This document shows, in pieces, positions 1 to 6,752 of a stretch of DNA of 8,353 bases; positions within the stretch are counted from its first letter, which is position 1, and every line of letters begins with the position of its first letter. This stretch comes from Defluviitaleaceae bacterium. Its GTDB lineage: Bacteria > Bacillota > Clostridia > Lachnospirales > WRAX01. A program made the translations under genes and the position numbers. The stretch is taken from contig WQVB01000047.1 of the NCBI GenBank assembly GCA_009781815.1, positions 1-8,353 of the forward strand, written 5' to 3'. The notes beneath the pieces are model-generated. The model made no database searches. It worked only from the letters and a program-made list of their open reading frames with translations, and was not told the DNA's origin.

Positions 1-489
1 AAAAAAACTTGTGCTCTCTTCATGGCAGTTGTAGCAACTCTCCACAAAAGGCGATATACCCTCACTTTGCAAGAATTTAAAGATAAATGCCGCAAAGATG
101 GTTTTGTGTTTTTCGGGGTGGCAGTCTAGGTGGTTAAAAGCCTTAAGAATGAGCTTAATGGCGTCTTTGGTTTGCATTTTTGCCATTATGGTTTTGTCAA
201 GCAACTCAAGAAAAAATGCCGCTGTGCAATAGGCTTCATAATGGCTTGGTATGTTGTTAAATGTCTTAATAGGGCAGGTTTGGCTTAGGCTTAAAAAGCT
301 GCCACCGTCAAAAAGAACTAGCTCACTATAAGAAAGTTTACTTATAGCGAGCTTGCTTTTTGCACCCTTTGCACCACGAGCAAAAACCGAGATTTTGCCT
401 TGGTTTTCTGTCAGCAAAACAAGCCTTTTGTTGCTTTCGGCATCTGCCCATTCTCTTAAAACCAAGCCTTTATCTTTAATAACGCCCAT
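1..489 (-). CDS. recO: DNA repair protein RecO, N-terminal 163 residues (3' end outside window)
   Basis: RecO is a recombination mediator of the RecFOR pathway: it binds single-stranded DNA and helps load RecA onto SSB-coated DNA at gaps. The translation begins MGVIKDKGLVLREW and continues through an N-terminal OB-fold region (about residues 1-80) with the typical RecO pattern VLLTENQGKISVFARGAKG. A helical part follows, then the first CxxC pair of the RecO zinc-finger region (C152, C155). The remaining C-terminal residues lie beyond base 1. The ATG at 489 is the first possible start after the in-frame TAG that ends yqzL. The GGAAGG formed by the last yqzL codons (505-510) is the only Shine-Dalgarno candidate and lies rather far away (about 15 nt), which suggests translational coupling to yqzL. 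The gene order era-yqzL-recO is usual in Firmicutes and supports the call. The family call is from motif recognition, not from a search. Confidence 0.9.
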   Translation of the reverse strand, partial: MGVIKDKGLVLREWADAESNKRLVLLTENQGKISVFARGAKGAKSKLAISKLSYSELVLFDGGSFLSLSQTCPIKTFNNIPSHYEAYCTAAFFLELLDKTIMAKMQTKDAIKLILKAFNHLDCHPEKHKTIFAAFIFKFLQSEGISPFVESCYNCHEESTSFF

Positions 490-498
490 AGGTGCCGT

Positions 499-591
499 CT
501 ATTTCCTTCCGAATTTTGTGTAACTTTTATAATCTAAAAAAGCGTCAATGCTGCCTGTTTCTATAAACAAATTCCATAAATCATCTTGCAT
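499..591 (-). CDS. yqzL: YqzL family small protein (30 aa)
   Basis: This 30-residue gene starts MQDDLWNLFIETGSIDAF and ends YTKFGRK. That matches the YqzL family, which Firmicutes carry between era and recO. Its function is not known to me. The ATG at 591 is chosen because it gives the family's usual N-terminus and has a GGGGG stretch (599-603) 7 nt upstream. A second in-frame ATG nine codons earlier has no ribosome binding site and would add a non-family extension. The TAG stop at 499 lies 9 nt before the recO ATG in the same frame, and the last codons supply the likely recO ribosome binding site, so the two genes are probably coupled. At this length automated gene callers can miss it. Confidence 0.88.
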   Translation of the reverse strand: MQDDLWNLFIETGSIDAFLDYKSYTKFGRK

Positions 592-662
592 AATGATGCC
601 CCCATAAAATTTTGTCATGGGCTTATTTTATGTAAGTGTCATTTTTTGTATGCAGGCAATTT

Positions 663-1571
663 TTACTTATCAGCTTTAAAGCCAAAACTACGCATAAAAA
701 AGTCTGAATCTCGCCAATTTTCTTTAATTTTAACCCACAGTTGCAGGTTCACTTTATCTTCATAAAGCCTTTGAATATCTTTTCTAGCTCTCGTGCCAAT
801 CTCTTTTAACATTGCACCATTTTTGCCGATAACCATGCCCTTATGGCTGTTTTTTTCGCAATATATGGTGGCCTCTATATCTACAATATCTTTATCTTTG
901 CGAGCTTTTAGCGAGCTTACCTCCACATTAATGCCGTGGGGTATCTCCTCTTGCAAAAGATACAACGCCTTCTCACGTATCATCTCCGCCACCAAAAACT
1001 CATCAGGAGAGTCTGTCGACATATCATCAGGAAAGTATTTTGGCCCTTGTGGCAGGTTTTCAAATATATGCTCCTTCAAAGCCAACAAGTTTTGCCCTTT
1101 TAGTGCTGATATAGGGAAGGTTTCGTCAAATTTACAAGCCTCGTTATAGGCTTGAGTTATGGGCAGCAGCCTATCTTTGCTCACTGTGTCGATTTTGTTG
1201 ATGACTAAAAACTTTTTGCCACTTTTTTTAGCAAGCCCCTCCAAAATATCTTTATCAGCAGGGTGTATGTCGCTTTTCTCAGCGGGTGAGGTTACAAACA
1301 GCACAATATCACCGTCTTTGATGGTGTTGTCTGCCATTTTAACCATATTTTCTGATAGCTTGTCTTTTGGCTTGTGTATGCCTGGCGTGTCGATAAACAC
1401 CACTTGGCAATCTTCATTGGTTATTATGCCTCTAATGTTGTTTCTTGTGGTTTGGGGTTTGTTTGTAATAATGGCTATTTTAGCACCCATTAGAGAGTTT
1501 AAAAGGGTTGATTTGCCCACATTTGGCCTACCTACAATAGCCACAAAGCCTGATTTAAAATTGCTATCCAT
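663..1571 (-). CDS. era: GTPase Era
   Basis: Era is an essential GTPase that binds the 3' end of 16S rRNA and takes part in 30S subunit maturation. The product is 302 residues, the normal family length. All GTPase motifs are visible: the P-loop GRPNVGKS (14-21), the switch-I region QTTRNNIRG (40-48), DTPG (61-64), NKID (125-128) and SALKG (155-159). The C-terminal KH RNA-binding domain (about 190-290) carries the IGKNG loop (248-252). The start at 1571 is preferred over an in-frame ATG eight codons upstream because a perfect GGAGGA lies at 1577-1582, 5 nt before it. That site sits inside the end of the preceding lipoprotein gene, whose stop codon ends at 1573, leaving one base between the genes; the two are probably translationally coupled. 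yqzL follows after 71 nt. No key residue is missing. Confidence 0.97.
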   Translation of the reverse strand: MDSNFKSGFVAIVGRPNVGKSTLLNSLMGAKIAIITNKPQTTRNNIRGIITNEDCQVVFIDTPGIHKPKDKLSENMVKMADNTIKDGDIVLFVTSPAEKSDIHPADKDILEGLAKKSGKKFLVINKIDTVSKDRLLPITQAYNEACKFDETFPISALKGQNLLALKEHIFENLPQGPKYFPDDMSTDSPDEFLVAEMIREKALYLLQEEIPHGINVEVSSLKARKDKDIVDIEATIYCEKNSHKGMVIGKNGAMLKEIGTRARKDIQRLYEDKVNLQLWVKIKENWRDSDFFMRSFGFKADK

Positions 1572-1572
1572 T

Positions 1573-2655
1573 TTATTCCTCCATATCGTTTTCAAATATT
1601 GTGAAAGTAGGGGAGGCGTTCACTATAGGCACCCATGTGCGACCTTGATTTAAGGTTAAGGCGTTGCCACTCTCATCTCTCCACACCGTTTGTGCATGGG
1701 CGTTTTGCTTTTCCCAATAGACACGCTGCCATGTGCCGCCAGTTGCTAAATAGCCATGCCCGCTGCCTATAAGATAAACATTACGCCTGCCTTCAGGGTC
1801 TCCAGCTATCACATATATTGTGGTAACCTTCACCAGCACATTGCTAACGTATATTTGCTCATCTGTGTATTCATCCATATGAGGGTTGCCGAAAATATAC
1901 TTGTAATATACGCCACGCTCCCCATCAAACCTAAAATCAGAGCTATGAGAAGCTATGCGAAGGCTATCCGCCAGCTCTCTACCATAGGGTGCGGTGAAAT
2001 ATTCAAAAAAATCGAACACACCTAAATCTGCATTAGCTTCCATGTTGACATTGCGGCTATCTACAGCCTCTAAGAGCCGCTCACCAGACGTAACGGAGGA
2101 GTGCTCAAAGCCCCTTGTGCTACGCCTATTAGCATCACGCCAAAAAATCGAGCCTTCATAACGCATGCCATCTAAAGCATTTAAACCAAGCTGACTAATG
2201 CGATTATAGCCCGTGGGGCTGCCACCATGATGAACAAAAACTGCCCCATAGCCTGCGGCAATATCCGCCATATAGTTGCGGCTAGAGCGAACGGGACCTA
2301 TCATAGGCTGACTAAAATCCTCAAAAATAGCTACAAGGCGGGTTGTTACCCCCTCTGCAAGCACCTCGTATATTATGGCCGCATCCATAAGGCCTGCTTG
2401 AGGCATGGCACGGTTTTCGTTATTATAAACCACCGCAAAGGGGCGTCTGTTTGCTGCCTCTTCATATATGTACCTCCCCGTTAGGCGGCTTCTAACCATG
2501 CCCTCGGGGGATATATATATTTCTTCTTCAGGCTCTTCAGGGGCTTGTATAGGCGGGGTAACCTTGCCCTCTTCAGGTTCATCTCTGTTGCCACAGCCCG
2601 CCCCTAAGATTAGAAGAGCCAAAGCGAAGAGGAACAAAAGTGTTCGCCTATTCAT
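1573..2655 (-). CDS. DUF3048 (YerB-like) lipoprotein
   Basis: A 360-residue predicted lipoprotein. The N-terminus MNRRTLLFLF is followed by a hydrophobic stretch ending LGAGC, a lipobox-like sequence with the lipidated cysteine at C21. An acidic, proline-rich linker (about 23-50) comes next. The rest matches the two-part DUF3048 family seen in B. subtilis YerB: RPFAVVYNNE (71-80), IGPVRSSR (119-126) and HHGGSP (142-147) in the N-terminal domain, and NVLVKVTTIYVIAGDPEGRR, GSGHGY and GRTW in the C-terminal domain. It probably sits on the outer face of the membrane; the biochemical role of the family is not established to my knowledge. The start at 2655 is chosen because it directly begins the signal peptide and has AGAAGG about 6 nt upstream. 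A longer in-frame start, 23 codons earlier, would bury the signal peptide. The start overlaps the end of nifJ by 8 bases, and era begins one base after the stop. Confidence 0.9.
   Translation of the reverse strand: MNRRTLLFLFALALLILGAGCGNRDEPEEGKVTPPIQAPEEPEEEIYISPEGMVRSRLTGRYIYEEAANRRPFAVVYNNENRAMPQAGLMDAAIIYEVLAEGVTTRLVAIFEDFSQPMIGPVRSSRNYMADIAAGYGAVFVHHGGSPTGYNRISQLGLNALDGMRYEGSIFWRDANRRSTRGFEHSSVTSGERLLEAVDSRNVNMEANADLGVFDFFEYFTAPYGRELADSLRIASHSSDFRFDGERGVYYKYIFGNPHMDEYTDEQIYVSNVLVKVTTIYVIAGDPEGRRNVYLIGSGHGYLATGGTWQRVYWEKQNAHAQTVWRDESGNALTLNQGRTWVPIVNASPTFTIFENDMEE
1577..1582 (-). promoter_or_regulatory. Ribosome binding site of era, inside the upstream gene
   Basis: GGAGGA on the minus strand, 5 nt from the ATG at 1571. 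It fixes the era start against the longer in-frame alternative. Because it lies within the last codons of the DUF3048 gene, ribosomes finishing that gene pass over it, as in translational coupling. Confidence 0.85.
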
Positions 2656-5600
2656 TTTCAGCCTTCTTTCTATATGTTTCATAGCGTCTTTTTGCGTCCT
2701 CATGGGCTTGGTTAAACAACTCATCCGCCACTTCAGGAAAGGCGATTTTAAGGGCAGTATAACGCCCCTCGCTTGCTAAATGCTCTACAAAATCACCCTT
2801 AGGCTCTTTAGAGTCTAAAACAAACGGGTTTTTGCCTTCATCTGCAAGGGTTGGGTTGTGGCGATATAGATGCCAATATCCAGCTTCTACCGCTTTTTTC
2901 ATTTGGTTTTGTGTGTCCGTCATGTCTATCCCTTGGGCAATACATGGGGAGTATGCGATTATGAGGGATGGGCCGTTGTATGCCTCTGCCTCACGTATGG
3001 CCTTTAAGGTTTGGTTATAATCCGCCCCCATGGCCACTTGTGCTACATATACATAGCCGTAGTTAATAGCGTTAAGCCCCAAATCCTTCTTACGGATACG
3101 CTTGCCAGCCGCTGCAAACTTTGCCATAGCGGCGGTAGGTGTCGCCTTGGAGGATTGACCGCCAGTATTTGAGTAAACCTCCGTGTCAAACACCAAAACA
3201 TTGATGTTTTCGCCGCTTGCAAGCACATGGTCAAGGCCGCCATAACCTATGTCATATGCCCAGCCGTCTCCACCAAAAAGCCAAACAGACTTTTTAACAA
3301 GGCTGTCGTCGTTATCTTTTATATAATCAATAAGGTGGGAAGGCTCATTATGGCTTTTGATTACCTCACGTAGAGTATCAACCCCGCCTTCAACCTCATC
3401 AATCCAGCCTTCACATGCTTTTTTCAAATCTTCCGAAATATTTTGAGAGGCAAGCTGATTTATCACATCCGCCATTTTTTCACGACGGGCTTGGGCGGCT
3501 AGGTACATTCCATACCCAAACTCCGCATTGTCTTCAAACAGCGAGTTTGCCCATGCAGGCCCATGCCCCTTGTGGTTGGTGGTGTAGGGGGTTGAAGGGG
3601 CAGATGCACCCCATATAGAGGAGCAGCCCGTGGCGTTTGCAATGTACATCTTGTCGCCAAAAAGCTGGGTGATAAGCTTGGCGTAGGGGGTCTCTCCGCA
3701 GCCAGCACAAGCACCAGAAAACTCTAAAAGCGGGGTATTGTATTGGCTACCTCGCACCGTTGTGTTATCAAGCGGGTTATCTTTAATAGATAGCTGCAAG
3801 GCAGCATACCAATGCTTCATCTCGCTTGCTTGCCCTTTGGCGGGTATCATCTCCAATGCCTTTTCGCCACCACGCCCTGGGCACACTTTAAAGCATGATG
3901 TACAGCCCGTGCAGTCTAGGGTTGATATTTGTAGAGAGTAGTGGTGGTTTGCTATAGGCTCGCCTAAAGGTTTCGTCTTAAAATCCGCATCTTTGTTGGC
4001 ATATTCAGCCTCATTAAGCAAAAACGGGCGGATAACGGCATGAGGGCAAACATATGCACACAAATTGCAGCTAATGCAGTTTTCAGGCTTCCAGCAAGGT
4101 ACGCTTGAGGCGATTGCACGTTTTTCATAAGCAGAGGTGCCGTTGGGGAATGTGCCGTCTTCACGCCCTTTGAAAGCCGAGACAGGCAGGTTTACCCCTT
4201 TGTCGTTTATCATAGGGAAGACTACGTTGTTTATAAAGTCTGCATCCACTTTGTCGTTATACTTTACCGCATCAGGTGTGGGTTTTTCTTCCACAGGTAA
4301 ACCTGCCCAATGGGCTGGCACATCAATCTTTACAAAGCCATCAAGGCCAGCGTCAACAGCAGCATAGTTCATGTCTACAACCTTTTGCCCTCGCTTGCTG
4401 TAGGTGTTTTTGATGGCCTCTTTCATGTATACCACAGCTTCTTCAATAGGAATGATGCCTGCAAGCTTAAAAAACGCCGCCTGCAACACCGTGTTAACCC
4501 TATGTTTAAGCCCTATTTCTCTAGCTATTTTGCCTGCGTCAATAATATAAAAATTAATATTCTTTTCTGCCAGCTCTCGTTTTACACTATTTGGCAAAAA
4601 GCCCTCTAAAGTCTCGGGGGAGTAGTGGCAGTTAAACAAGAAAGTGCCGCCTTCTTTAAGGTCCCTTAGCATGTCAAAATGGTGTATATAGCTTTCAACA
4701 TGGCAAGCTACAAAATCTGCCGCTTTAACAAGGTAGGTAGAGCGAATGGGTCGCTCACCAAAACGTAAATGAGAGACGGTAAGGCCGCTTGTTTTCTTTG
4801 AGTCATAGGTAAAATAGGCTTGAACAAACTTGTCCGTCTTATCACCTATAATTTTTATGGAGTTTTCGGATGCTCCAACGGTGCCATCACCGCCAATGCC
4901 CCAAAATTTGCAGCTTGTTGTGCCTTCTGGCGTTGTGTCTATCCTCTCGCCAAAGGGGAGGGAAAGGTTGGTTACATCGTCTACAATGCCGATGGTGAAA
5001 GAGGTTTTAGGCTCATCAAGCTTTAAATTCTCGTAAACCGCTAAAATCTGCGGCGGGGTTACGTCTTTAGAGCCTAAGCCATATCTCCCACCAGCAATCA
5101 CATCAAAATGGCTAGACTTGCCCATTTGATGCACCGCCGTGCATACGTCTTGGTATAAAGGCTCACCCAAAGCACCTGGCTCTTTACATCTATCTAAAAC
5201 AGCGATTTTCTTGACAGTATCAGGCAGCACATTAATAAGATGTTTTGCTGAGAAAGGTCTAAAAAGGTGAACGGTTACAAGGCCAACCTTCTCCCCACGC
5301 TCTCTAAGGCAGTCTACCACTTCTTGGATGGTGCTGCACACGCTACCCATAGCGATAATGACCTTTGTGGCATCTTCCGCACCATAATAGTTAAACAAGC
5401 CATATTTTTTGCCCGTTAGCTTATTAATCTCGCCCATATATTTTTCCACAACTTCAGGCACATTGTTGTGGAAGCTGTTTGCAGACTCCTTGGCCTGGAA
5501 AAATATATCAGGGTTTTGGGCAGTACCCTTTATAAAGGGGTGCTCTGGGTTTAATGCACGTTTTCTAAACTCTTTTATAGCATCATGGTCGGTTATGGCG

Positions 5601-6193
5601 TGTAAATCGTCATAATCAAGCACTCTAATTTTTTGCATCTCGTGAGAGGTTCTAAAGCCGTCGAAAAAGTGAACAAAAGGCACACGAGCGGTCAAAGTGG
5701 CAAGGTGAGCCACAGCTCCTAAATCCATAGCCTCTTGCACGCTTGCTGAAGCCATTATAGCAAAGCCAGTTTGGCGGATGGACATAATGTCTGAATGGTC
5801 GCCAAAAATGGATAAAGCGTGCCCAGCAACAGCACGGGCAGATACGTGAATAACACAAGGGAGAAGCTCCCCTGCGATTTTATACATATTAGGTATCATC
5901 AACAAAAGCCCTTGAGAAGCGGTGTAAGTGGTTGTTAAAGCCCCTGCAAGCAAAGAGCCGTGAACAACACCTGCCGCACCCCCTTCAGACTGCATCTCTA
6001 CAACTTTAAGCCTTTGCCCAAACATATTTTCTTTACCTTGTGCTGCCCACAAATCTGCAGCTTCAGCCATGTTAGAAGAAGGAGTTATAGGATAAATGCC
6101 TGCAACTTCAGAAAAGGCGTAAGAAACATACGCAGCTGCGGTGTTAGCATCCATTGTTTTCATAATTTTTGTTTTGTCATTTTCGTTCTTCAT
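2648..6193 (-). CDS. nifJ: Pyruvate:ferredoxin (flavodoxin) oxidoreductase, single-chain
   Basis: This cytoplasmic enzyme converts pyruvate and CoA to acetyl-CoA and CO2, passing two electrons to ferredoxin or flavodoxin; it is the main pyruvate-oxidising step of many anaerobes. The 1181 residues match the usual one-chain length. The order is: pyruvate-binding domain with YPITPSS (34-40) and VVEMQSEGG (64-72); domain II (about 265-390); the gamma-type domain (about 425-620) with GIGGDGTVG (432-440); the EKR region (about 630-695); a two-cluster ferredoxin domain with cysteines 706/709/712/716 and 761/764/767/771; and the thiamine pyrophosphate domain with GDGWAYDIGYGG (975-986) and YSNTGGQ (1007-1013). 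The proximal 4Fe-4S cluster ligands are C829, C832, C857 and C1084. All expected cofactor residues are present. The ATG at 6193 has AAAGGAG 7 nt upstream. The gene heads the operon and overlaps the next gene by 8 bases. The symbol nifJ is the generic name for this enzyme and does not imply nitrogen fixation here. Confidence 0.97.
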   Translation of the reverse strand: MKNENDKTKIMKTMDANTAAAYVSYAFSEVAGIYPITPSSNMAEAADLWAAQGKENMFGQRLKVVEMQSEGGAAGVVHGSLLAGALTTTYTASQGLLLMIPNMYKIAGELLPCVIHVSARAVAGHALSIFGDHSDIMSIRQTGFAIMASASVQEAMDLGAVAHLATLTARVPFVHFFDGFRTSHEMQKIRVLDYDDLHAITDHDAIKEFRKRALNPEHPFIKGTAQNPDIFFQAKESANSFHNNVPEVVEKYMGEINKLTGKKYGLFNYYGAEDATKVIIAMGSVCSTIQEVVDCLRERGEKVGLVTVHLFRPFSAKHLINVLPDTVKKIAVLDRCKEPGALGEPLYQDVCTAVHQMGKSSHFDVIAGGRYGLGSKDVTPPQILAVYENLKLDEPKTSFTIGIVDDVTNLSLPFGERIDTTPEGTTSCKFWGIGGDGTVGASENSIKIIGDKTDKFVQAYFTYDSKKTSGLTVSHLRFGERPIRSTYLVKAADFVACHVESYIHHFDMLRDLKEGGTFLFNCHYSPETLEGFLPNSVKRELAEKNINFYIIDAGKIAREIGLKHRVNTVLQAAFFKLAGIIPIEEAVVYMKEAIKNTYSKRGQKVVDMNYAAVDAGLDGFVKIDVPAHWAGLPVEEKPTPDAVKYNDKVDADFINNVVFPMINDKGVNLPVSAFKGREDGTFPNGTSAYEKRAIASSVPCWKPENCISCNLCAYVCPHAVIRPFLLNEAEYANKDADFKTKPLGEPIANHHYSLQISTLDCTGCTSCFKVCPGRGGEKALEMIPAKGQASEMKHWYAALQLSIKDNPLDNTTVRGSQYNTPLLEFSGACAGCGETPYAKLITQLFGDKMYIANATGCSSIWGASAPSTPYTTNHKGHGPAWANSLFEDNAEFGYGMYLAAQARREKMADVINQLASQNISEDLKKACEGWIDEVEGGVDTLREVIKSHNEPSHLIDYIKDNDDSLVKKSVWLFGGDGWAYDIGYGGLDHVLASGENINVLVFDTEVYSNTGGQSSKATPTAAMAKFAAAGKRIRKKDLGLNAINYGYVYVAQVAMGADYNQTLKAIREAEAYNGPSLIIAYSPCIAQGIDMTDTQNQMKKAVEAGYWHLYRHNPTLADEGKNPFVLDSKEPKGDFVEHLASEGRYTALKIAFPEVADELFNQAHEDAKRRYETYRKKAENE

Positions 6194-6200
6194 CCAAAAA

Positions 6201-6207
6201 CTCCTTT
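6201..6207 (-). promoter_or_regulatory. Ribosome binding site of nifJ
   Basis: AAAGGAG on the minus strand with a 7-nt spacer to the ATG at 6193. A second ATG eleven codons into the gene lacks such a site, so this decides the start. Confidence 0.85.
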
Positions 6208-6237
6208 GTCTTAAAATTTACGTGGTTATATTTGTAG

Positions 6238-6300
6238 CGAAACTTTGCTAATCGAAAAGCAATGATGGCGTTAAGTGAAAAAATGTGTGAAGTAGTTTCG
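6238..6300 (-). repeat. Inverted repeat in the nifJ leader
   Basis: CGAAACT (6238-6244) and its exact complement AGTTTCG (6294-6300) lie 49 nt apart within the leader between the nifJ promoter and its ribosome binding site. The right-hand arm on the plus strand begins only a few bases downstream of the predicted transcription start, so the transcript could pair its 5' end with a segment about 40 nt before the ATG. The proximal arm also lies within an imperfect palindrome with TAGC and GCTA ends (6235-6250). Seven base pairs is short, so chance is a real alternative. Confidence 0.35.
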
Positions 6301-6311
6301 GTACAGGTCTT

Positions 6312-6340
6312 ATTATATCAAAAAAAAAGTAAATGTACAA
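6312..6340 (-). promoter_or_regulatory. Sigma-A promoter of the nifJ-era-recO operon (extended -10)
   Basis: On the minus strand, TTGTAC (-35, 6335-6340) is separated by exactly 17 nt from a perfect TATAAT (-10, 6312-6317), and TG stands one base before the -10 (6319-6320), making an extended -10. The expected transcription start is near 6305, giving a leader of about 110 nt. This is the only convincing promoter seen for the five-gene operon, and its near-consensus form suggests strong expression during vegetative growth. It points away from the SASP-like gene on the other strand. Confidence 0.85.
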
Positions 6341-6367
6341 GGCTATAGTTGGATAATTTTTCGTTTT

Positions 6368-6394
6368 TTGCAAAGAATAATTTTATCGTAATAG
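6368..6394 (+). promoter_or_regulatory. Possible weak promoter for the SASP-like gene
   Basis: TTGCAA (6368-6373) and TAATAG (6389-6394) form a sigma-A-like pair with a short 15-nt spacer. The CGTAATA at 6387-6393 also resembles a forespore sigma-factor -10, but no matching -35 was found. If the -10 is right, transcription would begin near 6401, placing the long hairpin at the very 5' end of the transcript. This is a guess from short motifs. Confidence 0.25.
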
Positions 6395-6401
6395 AGTTTG
6401 C

Positions 6402-6470
6402 ATTGCCCTTGCACCAGACATTGTGGCAAAAAAACCGCAAAGATTGTCTAGTGTTTGGTGCAGGGGCAAT
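6402..6470 (+). promoter_or_regulatory. Long stem-loop in the leader of the SASP-like gene
   Basis: Bases 6402-6420 (starting ATTGCCCTTGCACCAGACA) pair with 6452-6470 (ending TGGTGCAGGGGCAAT). All 19 positions can pair in RNA: two of them (6409 and 6417) as G-U wobbles, the rest as Watson-Crick pairs. Inside the loop TTGTGG (6421-6426) can pair with CCGCAA (6435-6440) around an A-rich loop, again with one G-U. The outer stem closes only three bases before the ribosome binding site AAGGAGG (6474-6480). There is no T-run after it, so it does not look like an intrinsic terminator. It may control translation or stabilise the message; I do not recognise it as a known riboswitch. Confidence 0.7.
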
Positions 6471-6488
6471 AGTAAGGAGGATTAGATT

Positions 6489-6713
6489 ATGGATGATAAA
6501 AAAATACTAGAAGAATGTAACAAGGCCACCAAAGACGCCATGCGAAAGTTTCGCTATGAGGCGGCGGCGGAGACAACACCCTCGCTACTCATGGGGTATA
6601 GGGCTGGCTCACCTATAAGCGGCATTGGCCTTAGCGGCACATATGGCGGCGAGCATATAATCCGCCGTATGATAGAGCAGCAAGAGGCAACGGAAAGCGA
6701 TGCGGCAAAATAA
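6489..6713 (+). CDS. Divergent alpha/beta-type small acid-soluble spore protein-like (74 aa)
   Basis: Alpha/beta SASPs coat and protect DNA in dormant spores and are cut by the protease GPR at germination. The 74-residue product has two segments in the right order for this family. FRYEAAAE (21-28) resembles the helix with the GPR cleavage site (K-Y/M-E-I-A-S-E). SGTYGGEHIIRRMIEQQE (49-66) resembles the DNA-contacting segment (N-G-S-V-G-G-E-x-x-K-R-L/M-I). The length is normal for the family. Between the two segments it differs: the usual T-S-R motif is absent and a Gly/Ser-rich stretch (35-50) takes its place. The start has AAGGAGG with an 8-nt spacer. The gene stands alone, divergent from nifJ, behind a strong leader hairpin. 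I compared with the family from memory, so a different small protein with chance likeness cannot be excluded. Confidence 0.6.
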   Translation: MDDKKILEECNKATKDAMRKFRYEAAAETTPSLLMGYRAGSPISGIGLSGTYGGEHIIRRMIEQQEATESDAAK

Positions 6714-6752
6714 CACCTATCGCATTATAAGTGTCCTGAGCTGTCATCCTGA

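Noticed and set aside
1572..1595. Longer Era start eight codons upstream
   Set aside because: The internal ATG at 1571 has a perfect GGAGGA at the right distance and gives the normal N-terminus; the longer form overlaps the preceding gene without a site of its own.
793..1653. Two plus-strand open frames of 118 and 164 codons opposite era
   Set aside because: They lie antisense to a full-length Era with all motifs intact, have no ribosome binding site that I can see and no recognisable domain.
2656..2724. Longer start of the DUF3048 gene, 23 codons upstream
   Set aside because: It would place a charged extension before the signal peptide; the start at 2655 directly begins the signal sequence and has a ribosome binding site.
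2832..6214. Many 60-100 codon frames on both strands within nifJ
   Set aside because: They are shadows of the 1181-codon gene, with cysteine- and proline-rich, low-quality translations typical of wrong frames.
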